Positions 33,689 to 43,457 of a DNA stretch of 64,000 nt are shown here, piece after piece. The first letter of the stretch is position 1. Each line of letters starts with the position of its first letter. Origin of the DNA: an uncultured Collinsella sp. (GTDB lineage Bacteria; Actinomycetota; Coriobacteriia; Coriobacteriales; Coriobacteriaceae); assembly GCA_905213265.1 (NCBI GenBank), contig CAJMHR010000004.1, positions 1 to 64,000 on the forward strand, written 5' to 3'. Position numbers and translations under genes: made by a program. The notes below the pieces were generated by a model. The model saw only the letters and a program-made list of their open reading frames with translations. It did no database searches and had not been told where the DNA came from.

Positions 33689-34726
33689 CTAAAGGCCGCC
33701 GTCCCAGTGCCGAATCACGAATTCTCGTAGGTCGTTCTGACGTTTCTGGAACGCTTCGCTTCGGTCGCACTTAAGGCCCATAGCGAGCGCGATGGCATTC
33801 ATTGCCCGATGCAATTGCAGTTGATGGGCAAACTGAGTCCCGGTGAGGACGATCATCCTAAAGCCCAGCGCGCTTAGCACGGTCATACGCTCCGCATCCG
33901 ACGCGCTGCGCTGTTTATCAAGATGGTCCGAGCCGTTGTATTCAATCCCCGTACCGTTTGCAGGCGCATATACGTCGATCTCGAAATGCCCGGCCTTTGC
34001 GAGATACTTGAACTCATTGGGAACATCGACCCGATGGTTGAGCTCGATCTTGGCGTATCCCAATCCTCCCTGAGAACGTTTTGCTACGACCATGATTGCG
34101 GTGGCCGTCTCCATGGGCGAACGCGCGCCATCGTGCACGCGCTTGAGCACGGCGGCCGCGCGTATAGCCCCCTGACGAGATCGGTTCTCATTGCAATAGG
34201 CAATCAAGTCGGCAACGGTATACCTCTGCCCCATCTCGGTATAATCGCCTATCGACAGATGATTCAAATGGTATCGGGCACAGATTTCATACCCATATTC
34301 CAGCTGCTCGGGCTCGCTCATCCACGAACCAGCTTGGACAAAGCACATGAGCTCATCAACCACTAGAAGGCCCTCCGCCACCTCGATAAGATGGTCTGGA
34401 GGTATCGGCGCCCCAAACACGTGGCACCTAAATCCTGCCGGCGTCGAGCGCTCAAAATCGAAGTTGACGAGCGTGTCGATATGATCGAGCTCTTCTCGTG
34501 GAATACCAAGCGAAACCAGATAGTCGGTAACGATCCCGACAGCCGTTGAAGCCCTCAGCCCCTTGGCATCGAGCCCCAATTTGGGCAGGCCCGCGGCCGG
34601 CTCCGCCTCGTTAGAAAGCGAGTCCTCATCGTATAGGCTGCTTGCTCGCGAGAGCGGCTCGGACGGGCGCGCCACGTTGTGGTACAGCCAGGCAGTCTTA
34701 TGGGACAGGACGATCGGCAGGTCCAT
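33689..34726 (-). CDS. DUF559-like putative nuclease-fold protein
   Basis: 345 residues. The C-terminal ~110 residues have a restriction-endonuclease-like (PD-(D/E)xK, Vsr/DUF559) arrangement: HFEIDVYAPANGTGIEYNG, then DAERMTVLSALGFRMIVLT (two short motifs). The N-terminal ~220 residues are not recognised and contain a conserved-looking middle (YGYEICARYHLNHLSIGDYT). Such proteins occur in several copies in Coriobacteriia genomes and are often near variable regions. The gene lies between two near-identical stem-loop repeats (33587 and 34828), which may mean it moves as a unit. No clear ribosome site was found at the ATG. Confidence 0.65.
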   Translation of the reverse strand: MDLPIVLSHKTAWLYHNVARPSEPLSRASSLYDEDSLSNEAEPAAGLPKLGLDAKGLRASTAVGIVTDYLVSLGIPREELDHIDTLVNFDFERSTPAGFRCHVFGAPIPPDHLIEVAEGLLVVDELMCFVQAGSWMSEPEQLEYGYEICARYHLNHLSIGDYTEMGQRYTVADLIAYCNENRSRQGAIRAAAVLKRVHDGARSPMETATAIMVVAKRSQGGLGYAKIELNHRVDVPNEFKYLAKAGHFEIDVYAPANGTGIEYNGSDHLDKQRSASDAERMTVLSALGFRMIVLTGTQFAHQLQLHRAMNAIALAMGLKCDRSEAFQKRQNDLREFVIRHWDGGL

Positions 34727-34827
34727 GGGCCCTCCAATGGAGTCGGATAACCAACCTTATTCCCCTGCCCACGGGTCCGCACACCTTCGTGCGCAAGAAA
34801 GCGATTCCACCCGGTCGAGCGGCAGAA

Positions 34828-34892
34828 AAACCATCACAACATTCGATGCTTTTCCCGTTTTTGGCAAAAAACGTCGAATGTTGTGATGGTTT
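34828..34892. repeat. Stem-loop repeat family A, copy 4
   Basis: Same orientation and nearly the same sequence as copy 3; the pair brackets the DUF559-like gene. Confidence 0.92.
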
Positions 34893-34973
34893 GAGGCGGG
34901 GTGAGGGGCGCGGAGGGGTCAAAGCATCGTGCTCGGGGCGTGACTTTTTTTCGTCGCACTGTCGACACAAACC

Positions 34974-34994
34974 TTGACTCTACAATCGTTGTAG
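34974..34994 (+). promoter_or_regulatory. Promoter element and dyad upstream of the MATE gene
   Basis: TTGACT (34974-34979) is followed directly by the dyad CTACAA-TCG-TTGTAG (34980-34994). A -10 box was not clearly found; the dyad looks like a repressor operator (BlaI/MarR-like size). Confidence 0.5.
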
Positions 34995-35044
34995 GGTTTT
35001 CACTACACTGGTAGATAAACGAACCCAGCCAGAAAGCCCCGCCC

Positions 35045-36391
35045 ATGGAACACGACCTCACACGCGGCAATGTCCTCAAGACCATCGCAGTCTTTGCCCT
35101 GCCCTATATGCTCTCGTACTTTTTGCAGATGCTCTACGGCATGGCCGACCTGTACATGATGGGGCAGTTTAGCGGCGCCGCCGACATCACCGCCGTGGCA
35201 AATGGCGCGCAGACGCTCTATATGATTACCGTGGCACTCGTGGGCCTGGCCATGGGAACCACGGTGGTCGTCGGCCACGCCGTGGGCTCACGCCGCTTCG
35301 ACCGCGCCGAGACCGCCATCGGCAACACCATCACGCTCTTTATGGGCGTCTCGGTGGTGCTGGCCGCCATCCTGCTTGCGCTGTGCCCGCAGATTGTGGC
35401 ACTCATTGGCACGCCGGCCGAGGCGGTCGAAGGCACCGCCGCCTACCTGCGCATTTGCTTTATCGGCATTCCGTGCATCGCCGCCTACAATATCCTCTCG
35501 GCCATCTTTCGCGGGCTGGGCGATTCGCGCTCGCCCATGTACGTGATCGGCGTAGCATGCATCATCAATATCGCGCTCGACTTTCTGTTTATCGGGCGCA
35601 TGGGACTCGGCCCCGTGGGTGCGGCGCTCGGCACGGTAACCGCCCAGACGGCAAGCGTTGCCCTCGCGCTCGTGTGGCTTAAGAGCCGCCGCACGAACAT
35701 CCACGTTAAGCGCAGCGATCTGCGCCCCCAGCCCGAGGTGCTCGGCAGCATTCTTAAGATCGGCGTGCCCGTGGCCGTGCAGGACGGCTGCATCCAGGTG
35801 GCGTTTATGTTTATCACCGTCATCGCCAACCACCGAGGGCTCGTCGACGCCGCCGCCGTGGGCCTGGTCGAGAAGATGATCAGCTTTTTGTTCATTGTGC
35901 CGAGTTCCATGGGCGCCACCGTCAGCGCGCTCACGGCGCAAAATGCCGGCGCGGGCAAGGGCGACCGCGCGCGTCAGGTGCTCAAGGACGCCATGACGAT
36001 CTCGGTGGTGTACGGCTGCCTGATCACGGCGCTGATGTGGCTGGTGGCGCCGGCGTTTATCGGCTTTTTTGCCAAGGACGCCGCGGTGGTCGCCGCCGGC
36101 ACCGGCTATATGCGCAGCTACATTTTCGACGCGATTTTTGCCGGCATCCACATTTGCTTTAGCGGCTTTTTCGCTGCATACGGCAAGAGCTATATCGGCT
36201 TTGCGCACAACGTGCTGGCCGTGGCGCTCATTCGCGTGCCGGGCGCGTGGCTGCTGTCGAACGCCTATTCCGACACGCTGTTTCCCATGGGCATCGCGTC
36301 GCCGTGCGGATCGATTTTGTCGGCAGCCATCTGTGTTGTCGCGTTTACCGTGCTCAACCGGCGCAGGGCTTTTGACAAGTTGGCAGCGTAG
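35045..36391 (+). CDS. MATE family multidrug efflux transporter
   Basis: 448 residues with twelve predicted membrane helices in two homologous halves. The N-terminal LTRGNVLKTIAVFALPYML and YGMADLYMMGQFSG segment, and the repeated PSSMGATVSALTAQNAGAG segment after the midpoint, are typical of the MATE family, which exports cationic drugs or toxins using a sodium or proton gradient. Substrate unknown. Likely controlled by the dyad 50 bases upstream. Single gene. Confidence 0.92.
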   Translation: MEHDLTRGNVLKTIAVFALPYMLSYFLQMLYGMADLYMMGQFSGAADITAVANGAQTLYMITVALVGLAMGTTVVVGHAVGSRRFDRAETAIGNTITLFMGVSVVLAAILLALCPQIVALIGTPAEAVEGTAAYLRICFIGIPCIAAYNILSAIFRGLGDSRSPMYVIGVACIINIALDFLFIGRMGLGPVGAALGTVTAQTASVALALVWLKSRRTNIHVKRSDLRPQPEVLGSILKIGVPVAVQDGCIQVAFMFITVIANHRGLVDAAAVGLVEKMISFLFIVPSSMGATVSALTAQNAGAGKGDRARQVLKDAMTISVVYGCLITALMWLVAPAFIGFFAKDAAVVAAGTGYMRSYIFDAIFAGIHICFSGFFAAYGKSYIGFAHNVLAVALIRVPGAWLLSNAYSDTLFPMGIASPCGSILSAAICVVAFTVLNRRRAFDKLAA

Positions 36392-36477
36392 CGAGGCGAC
36401 GCGAGATCGCCCTCATCGACGACATCATCAGCGACGATCCCACAACCTACGTGACGCAGATCACGGTGCCTGTATCG

Positions 36478-36656
36478 CTAGGCTAGACCGAGCCTCGTCT
36501 CCAGCTCGGTCAACGCATCAAAAGCATCGCGAGACACACCTGCCAAGCGCTCACGTTCCGCAATGCGAATTCGCGCCATCAGGTGCTCTTTTGCCTGCCC
36601 TTGGGCGTGCTTCGTGCGCCCTTCCGCCTGCGAGCAATTGCGATTCTCTATATCCA

Positions 36657-36657
<1 letters not shown>
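36478..36657 (-). CDS. Small acidic/basic protein coupled to ligA, unknown function
   Basis: 59 residues, starting MDIENRNCSQAEGRTKHAQG and ending DALTELETRLGLA. The ATG shares a base with the ligA stop codon (TAATG), so it would be translated by re-initiation. The protein is predicted helical, with a charged repeat-like middle (RIRIAERERLAGVSRDAF). I do not recognise a family. The coupling and an intact frame argue it is real. Confidence 0.6.
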
Positions 36658-38918
<2,261 letters not shown>

Positions 38919-38993
38919 CTAGAGTACCACCGGTCGCAACGAGGCCGAATAGCCCTTTCGAACCGCACCGAATCGGCAGCCGCCAGACCGAGG

Positions 38994-39197
38994 TGGACAG
39001 TTAGTTCAGATATGTATAAATTTGCCAGCCGGATCAAGCCCAAATGACGCCATTTCGCTCAATTCGGTCGTCCCAGGGCGGCACGATCGGTTCATTTATC
39101 CTTCCGAGCACTCATCCGAGCCCTATTTCCATTCCACAAGCACTCAAAACACGCCCCAAGCCTCCTTCGGCTTATACAAATCTGAACTAACTGTCCA
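38994..39197. mobile_element. 204-bp MITE-like element
   Basis: Terminal inverted repeats of 26 bases with one mismatch (TGGACAGTTAGTTCAGATAT... at 38994-39019 and complement at 39172-39197) enclose 152 bases without an ORF. No target duplication was evident. It lies in the 430-bp gene-free region between ligA and an AT-rich gene pair. Confidence 0.7.
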
Positions 39198-39314
39198 GAC
39201 TATTCAAAGAACGGCGGGCTCAATATGTCATATTATGCGACTCGACTCGTAGTAGTTAATATTTTATATTGTGTTTGCAATATATTTTGGTATTATCAAC
39301 GTGAGGTGATTGAA

Positions 39315-39770
39315 ATGAAGAATCAGTCCAAACGTTTCCTAACCATCCTCGTCCCCCTTGTCCTTATAGCAGCCGCTTTGCTCGGCTTTTTCTGGAAGGA
39401 CATTCCCTTTTCGAAGGGACTTTCCTTGCGGGGCGAAGTCGTTGCTGTGTATCACCCTTCCGCCAGCGGGGCGAGCGAAGGTCGCTTCGTTATCGCAAGC
39501 GAGCAATTCCAATCCGCACCGCTGCACCTCAACTTCAAAATCGATTCAACCATCCCCATTAAGGATCAGGATGGTAAGAAGGCAGAAGTCGGAGCCATCA
39601 AAGAAGGCGTCTACGTTGACGTAACCTGCACCGTCAACACCAGCAGCGATACCGATCCCACAAAGCTGCCCGCCCTCATAACGCCAACAGCCATCATGAT
39701 TACCAAAAGGAATAGCTCGATGTCAGAAAGGAGTTTAAAAAATAATCACCAGATAGTTAGAAGCCAATGA
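39315..39770 (+). CDS. Membrane-anchored extracellular protein, unknown
   Basis: 151 residues from ATG at 39315 (GTGAGGTGAT upstream). One N-terminal membrane helix (LTILVPLVLIAAALLGFF) is followed by a beta-rich outside domain (GEVVAVYHPSASGASEGRFV, DVTCTVNTSSD) resembling small OB-fold-like or DUF domains, no family recognised. Base composition is lower in GC than neighbours. Its stop overlaps the start of the next secreted-protein gene (ATGATGA region), so both are probably translated together. A promoter with TTGTGT and TATTAT spaced 16 bases lies around 39270-39297. Confidence 0.65.
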   Translation: MKNQSKRFLTILVPLVLIAAALLGFFWKDIPFSKGLSLRGEVVAVYHPSASGASEGRFVIASEQFQSAPLHLNFKIDSTIPIKDQDGKKAEVGAIKEGVYVDVTCTVNTSSDTDPTKLPALITPTAIMITKRNSSMSERSLKNNHQIVRSQ

Positions 39771-40138
39771 TGAAAAAGGTTGCTTATTTACTCGCCGTCT
39801 GCCTTGTTGGGTTATCGTGCATGACCGCGCAGCCCGCCTTCGCAGCAGAAACCCATTCCTCTATCATTTCGCCAGTTGCCGAAAGTCGTTCAATCTACAC
39901 CGCTGAAACCACCCTCGCCTATTCGAACGGCGTCAGGCTCCATGTTACTTACACCGTTAACGATACCTATGGAACGATAACGGGCATCAAATCCATAAAG
40001 AACTGGACCTCCAATTCTCGAGTTAGCAACATCAGCTGGACTCATAGATACGGACTCAGCAACGGAAGCGTCGTCGTAACTGTTACTTACTATTACAACG
40101 GCAGTTGGCATTCTGAAGCAAGAACCATCTATGCTTAG
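39767..40138 (+). CDS. Small secreted protein
   Basis: 123 residues. A clear Sec signal peptide (~1-26, KKVAYLLAVCLVGLSCMT, cleavage after AFA) precedes a ~95-residue beta-rich mature part with many Ser, Thr and Tyr (HVTYTVNDTYGTITGIKSI; VVVTVTYYYNGSWHSEART). There is no cysteine in the mature part and no sorting signal, so it is released or loosely held. No family recognised; a small toxin or bacteriocin-like role is possible but only a guess. A good terminator follows, nine bases after the stop. Confidence 0.7.
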   Translation: MMKKVAYLLAVCLVGLSCMTAQPAFAAETHSSIISPVAESRSIYTAETTLAYSNGVRLHVTYTVNDTYGTITGIKSIKNWTSNSRVSNISWTHRYGLSNGSVVVTVTYYYNGSWHSEARTIYA

Positions 40139-40146
40139 GATTTTTT

Positions 40147-40172
40147 GGCTGCGGCATTGCCGCAGCCTTTTT
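40147..40172 (+). terminator. Intrinsic terminator
   Basis: Nine-base-pair stem GGCTGCGGC/GCCGCAGCC with loop ATT, followed by five T; six T precede it on the other side, so it works in both directions. Confidence 0.9.
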
Positions 40173-40182
40173 GGGGTTAATT

Positions 40183-40704
40183 ATGGAAAGCTCAGATAAA
40201 CGATGCCGTTTTAGCAGTGTGATGTTGCTCGCCACTTTGTCTGTCGCAGCAATCATGGCGGCCTTCTCAGCGTTCAGCGTTGCCAACGAGGCGCGGGAGG
40301 TGCTCTTTGCACCCACTCCCTTCTATATTAACGGTGAGTCCATTCCGAGCGCCGTCCTTACCGCGCTCGCCATCCGCGACGTTCTGGCCCTGGCGCTTTC
40401 AATCACATGCCTGATTGTCTACTTGAACTTCTGCCTTGACGTCGTCAGCACTCAGTCGATATTCACGCGAAAACAATGCCGGCGTTTTCTGGTTGTTGGG
40501 CTTCTGCTGCTCATTTCTTCAATTGTCTCGATTACCTTCGATAACCTATGTGCCGTCCAGCTCCCCAACGACGTCAGTATTACCGCAATTGGTATCTTTG
40601 GTTTTAACGCTTGGACACTGGTTCTCGCTTTGTTTGCGCTATCTCTTTCGGCTATCTTTGAGTACGGGCGACTCTTGCAGTCGGACGTTGACGCCATTAT
40701 TTAG
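40183..40704 (+). CDS. DUF2975-like four-helix membrane protein
   Basis: 173 residues. Four hydrophobic segments (~13-35 SVMLLATLSVAAIMAAFSAF, ~65-85, ~103-122 FLVVGLLLLISSIVSITF, ~140-158). Size and topology match DUF2975, which is usually encoded just before a small YozG-type HTH regulator, as here. The function of that pair is unknown. The ATG follows GGGGTTAATT. It starts just 11 bases past a terminator, so it probably has read-through or its own promoter. Confidence 0.75.
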   Translation: MESSDKRCRFSSVMLLATLSVAAIMAAFSAFSVANEAREVLFAPTPFYINGESIPSAVLTALAIRDVLALALSITCLIVYLNFCLDVVSTQSIFTRKQCRRFLVVGLLLLISSIVSITFDNLCAVQLPNDVSITAIGIFGFNAWTLVLALFALSLSAIFEYGRLLQSDVDAII

Positions 40705-40716
40705 AAGGAGGGCAGC

Positions 40717-40968
40717 ATGCCAATCGTCATGAGACTCGATCGCGTCATGGCGGATCGCAAAATGTCCTCTCAAGAACTTGCCGACATTATCGGCATCTCG
40801 CCCGTTAACGTTTCGCGCATTAAAACGGGGCGGCTCAAGGGCATTCGCTTTTCGACGTTGACCGCGATGTGCGAGGCACTTCACTGCAAACCTGGCGACA
40901 TCATCGACTGGATGTCGGACGAAGAGTACATCGAGGCATTTGGAAGCCTTCCCAGCGACGAAGACTAA
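40717..40968 (+). CDS. Small Cro/C1-type HTH regulator (YozG-like)
   Basis: 83 residues made almost entirely of one XRE helix-turn-helix (SSQELADIIGISPVNVSRIK), followed by KTGRLKGIRFSTLTAMCEAL and CKPGDIIDW. That ending is typical of YozG-type regulators paired with DUF2975 proteins. AAGGAGGG precedes the ATG. It starts 12 bases after the DUF2975-like gene. Probably autoregulatory. Confidence 0.9.
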   Translation: MPIVMRLDRVMADRKMSSQELADIIGISPVNVSRIKTGRLKGIRFSTLTAMCEALHCKPGDIIDWMSDEEYIEAFGSLPSDED

Positions 40969-41008
40969 CCAAAATGATCTGTTTTCCTCCGTCCCCAACG
41001 GATCAATA

Positions 41009-41049
41009 AGAAAAGAGGGGCTGCCCCGCGTTGATGGGACAGCCCCTCT
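41009..41049 (-). terminator. Intrinsic terminator of the HtrA gene
   Basis: Stem AGAGGGGCTG/CAGCCCCTCT around a 16-base loop, followed on the minus strand by TTTTCTTATT. Confidence 0.9.
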
Positions 41050-41075
41050 GGCTTCGATATGTGCGAAACGGCTCG

Positions 41076-42536
41076 CTAGAACCCCTGGCCGTAACCTTGA
41101 CCCTGGCCCTGCTGGCCCAGCAGCTCCTCCAGATACTGGCGCAGCTGCTCGTCGGTAATACCGCCGTTGCCGGTGTCGGTCGAACTGTCGTCCTGCTGCT
41201 GGTTCTGCAGCTCCTCATCGGAGCCCAGCTCGACGGTGACCTTCTTCTCTTCCTTGCCGCGCATGAGCGTGATCTCGACCTTCTCGCCCACCTCGTGGCT
41301 GCGCAGCGCGATGATCAGGCCATCGGCGCTCGTGATCTCGTCGTCGCCCAACTTGGTGATGACGTCGCCCTCCTGAATGCCGGCCTTGGCGGCAGGACCG
41401 TCCTCAACGACGCTCGCCACATACGCGCCGCTATCGGTGCTCAGCTTGTTGGTGCGGGCGTTGAGCGCGTTGACGCTCGAAAGCGTAGCGCCCATGTACG
41501 GATGCACCGGCGTCTTGCCGCCGATGATCTGGTCGGCAATGTTCTTGGCGTAGTTAACGGGAATAGCAAAGCCCACGCCCGAGCTGGAGCCCGAGTAGCT
41601 CTCGATGAGCGAGTTGATGCCCACCAGCTCACCGTTGTCGTTGACGAGCGCGCCGCCGGAGTTGCCCGGGTTGATGGCGGCATCGGTCTGAATCATGTTG
41701 GCATAGATGGTGTTACCGCTGGTAGAGCTCATGGCCGTGGAACGATAGAGCGCCGACACGATACCCGTGGAGACAGACTGCTCGTTGCCGAACGGCGAGC
41801 CGATCGCCATAACCCACTCGCCAACGTTGAGCTTGGAGGAGTCGCCAATTTCGATCGGCGTAAGCTTGGAGGCGTCGGCGTCCTTGAGCTTGATGACGGC
41901 CAGGTCGCTCGAGGCGTCGTTGCCCACGAACTCGGCCTCGTAGGTGGTGCCGTCGTCCATGGTCACCACGTACTGGTCATAGCCATCGACCACGTGGTTG
42001 TTGGTGAGGATGTGGCCCTCGGTATCGAGCACCACGCCCGAACCGACGCTGCCCGAGCTATCCGACTCGTCGGCAGACTGCGAAAGCGAGCCATTCTGGC
42101 TGCCGCTCGAAGTGGCGGTAATGGAAACCACGGAGGGCAATGCCTTGGCAGAAACGGCCTCGGCCAACGTGGTGTCCTCGGAATCGATCGTGATCTTTTG
42201 CGTCGATGAACCCGAAGCGCCCGCCGTCACGGCATTCTTGCCGCCACCGATATCGAGCGTGCCGCTCATAATGAGCGCAATGACCAGCAAGGCTCCGCAG
42301 GCGCAGCCGGCAAGCGCCGTAATAAAGATCGGCAGCTTTTTGGTCTTGGTCTTGACCACCGTGTGCTTGTTCACGACCTGTTGGCCGCCCAGCGGCTTGC
42401 CGGTCTGCGTGTCGTAAGCCTGCACGTAGGGAATGTTGCTACCGGCAGGCGTCGACTCCACCTGCACACGCGGCTGCTGCTGGGTCTCGCCGGCGTTGCC
42501 CGCATCCTGGGGACGCTGGGAATCGTACTCGCTCAT
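41076..42536 (-). CDS. HtrA/DegP-like serine protease (S1C, PDZ)
   Basis: 486 residues from the ATG at 42536 (AAAGGA upstream). A ~68-residue cytosolic lead, one membrane helix (~69-91, IFITALAGCACGALLVIALI), a trypsin-like domain with catalytic His181 (TNNHVVDG), Asp211 (SSDLAVIKL) and Ser293 (NPGNSGGAL), and a PDZ domain (~370-460). The acidic Gln-rich C-terminus ends in a Gly/Gln repeat (LGQQGQGQGYGQGF). It degrades or refolds damaged exported proteins outside the membrane. Single gene, with a strong hairpin in its leader. Confidence 0.94.
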   Translation of the reverse strand: MSEYDSQRPQDAGNAGETQQQPRVQVESTPAGSNIPYVQAYDTQTGKPLGGQQVVNKHTVVKTKTKKLPIFITALAGCACGALLVIALIMSGTLDIGGGKNAVTAGASGSSTQKITIDSEDTTLAEAVSAKALPSVVSITATSSGSQNGSLSQSADESDSSGSVGSGVVLDTEGHILTNNHVVDGYDQYVVTMDDGTTYEAEFVGNDASSDLAVIKLKDADASKLTPIEIGDSSKLNVGEWVMAIGSPFGNEQSVSTGIVSALYRSTAMSSTSGNTIYANMIQTDAAINPGNSGGALVNDNGELVGINSLIESYSGSSSGVGFAIPVNYAKNIADQIIGGKTPVHPYMGATLSSVNALNARTNKLSTDSGAYVASVVEDGPAAKAGIQEGDVITKLGDDEITSADGLIIALRSHEVGEKVEITLMRGKEEKKVTVELGSDEELQNQQQDDSSTDTGNGGITDEQLRQYLEELLGQQGQGQGYGQGF

Positions 42537-42565
42537 GGCTGCGATCCTTTCGTCAAATAGCCAAA

Positions 42566-42589
42566 GGCCCGCCAAACATGTGGCGGGCC
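42566..42589 (-). promoter_or_regulatory. Hairpin in the htrA leader
   Basis: Stem GGCCCGCC/GGCGGGCC with loop AAACATGT, followed on the minus strand by TTTGG. It lies about 30 bases before the HtrA start codon; it may be the terminator of the upstream regulator gene or an attenuator. Confidence 0.5.
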
Positions 42590-42707
42590 ATCATTGTTCA
42601 CGTTGAGTTGTACCCCAATATGCGGGCGCAAGTGTATGAGAACGCAATCTTTTAGGAAGGCTTAAGTTCTGCCGCAGACCCGAAAGGAATCCGTACCTGC
42701 GTCAAAA

Positions 42708-42740
42708 CCACCACAAAAGTGCCTGTCCCCTTTGTGGTGG
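42708..42740. repeat. Stem-loop repeat family B, copy 4
   Basis: CCACCACAAAAGTGCCTGT followed by CCCCTTTGTGGTGG; it ends four bases before the stop codon of the minus-strand regulator gene. Confidence 0.9.
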
Positions 42741-42744
42741 AAAT

Positions 42745-43407
42745 CTAGTCCTTAAACAGATAGCCCACGCCGCGGACGGTGGTGATGTGCGCCGCGATCT
42801 GCGGACCCACCTTGGAGCGGATGCGTCGAATGTGCACGTCGACGGTGCGCGTGCCGCCGCAGTACTCAAAGCCCCACACGCGGTGCAGCAGCACCTCGCG
42901 GCTGTAGGCACGGTTGGGGTGCGTCGCCAAAAAGCTCAGCAGCGAGTACTCCATCAGCGTCAGGTCGATGGGCTCATCATCGAGCGTCACCTGGTAGGTA
43001 GCCAGGTTAATCTCAAGGTTGTCGATGTTGAGCACATCGTCGGCGGCGACGGTCTCCTCCTCGCCCATCAGGCGCTGCGCACGAGCCTTAAGCTCGTTGG
43101 GCGTCGCCGTGGGGCATACAAAGTCGGCATGCGCGTGATTCGGCAGGCGCAGGGTGCCGAGCGCCTCGTCGTCGACGATCACCAGCATGGGGACGCCGCC
43201 GCGATCGTCAAGCCACTTGGCAATCTGATCGATGCGGTCGCTGTGGATGCCATCGGAATCGAGAATCAGCAGGTCAAAGTCATGCGCCGCAGTCGGCGAA
43301 TCGGGGGTGACCAGGCTCACCTCGACACCCAGGGTGGTCGTCAGGCTGCGGGCAAACTCGTGGAAGCGCGTCGTGCGCGCCATGAACAGGGCACTCTTTT
43401 CGGACAT
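42745..43407 (-). CDS. GlnR-like orphan OmpR-type regulator
   Basis: 220 residues from the ATG at 43407 (GGAGG upstream). The N-terminal ~120 residues are receiver-like, with a possible acceptor Asp50 (LLILDSD), but lack the usual acidic pair in the first loop (ALFMARTTRF). The C-terminal winged helix (~125-220) has LTLMEYSLLSFLATHPNRAY and VDVHIRRIRSKVG. No histidine kinase is nearby, and the gene follows a glutamine synthetase-like gene by 50 bases, so a GlnR-like nitrogen regulator acting without phosphorylation is inferred. Confidence 0.78.
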   Translation of the reverse strand: MSEKSALFMARTTRFHEFARSLTTTLGVEVSLVTPDSPTAAHDFDLLILDSDGIHSDRIDQIAKWLDDRGGVPMLVIVDDEALGTLRLPNHAHADFVCPTATPNELKARAQRLMGEEETVAADDVLNIDNLEINLATYQVTLDDEPIDLTLMEYSLLSFLATHPNRAYSREVLLHRVWGFEYCGGTRTVDVHIRRIRSKVGPQIAAHITTVRGVGYLFKD

Positions 43408-43457
43408 ATCGGCCTCCAAGTAAATGAGCTCAATCGTACTGGAACAAGCCGGCGCGA

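Noticed and set aside
36392..36477. Plus-strand remnant reading REIALIDDIISDDPTTYV then a stop
   Set aside because: Too short, no start or ribosome site; may be chance or a tiny relic of a lost gene.
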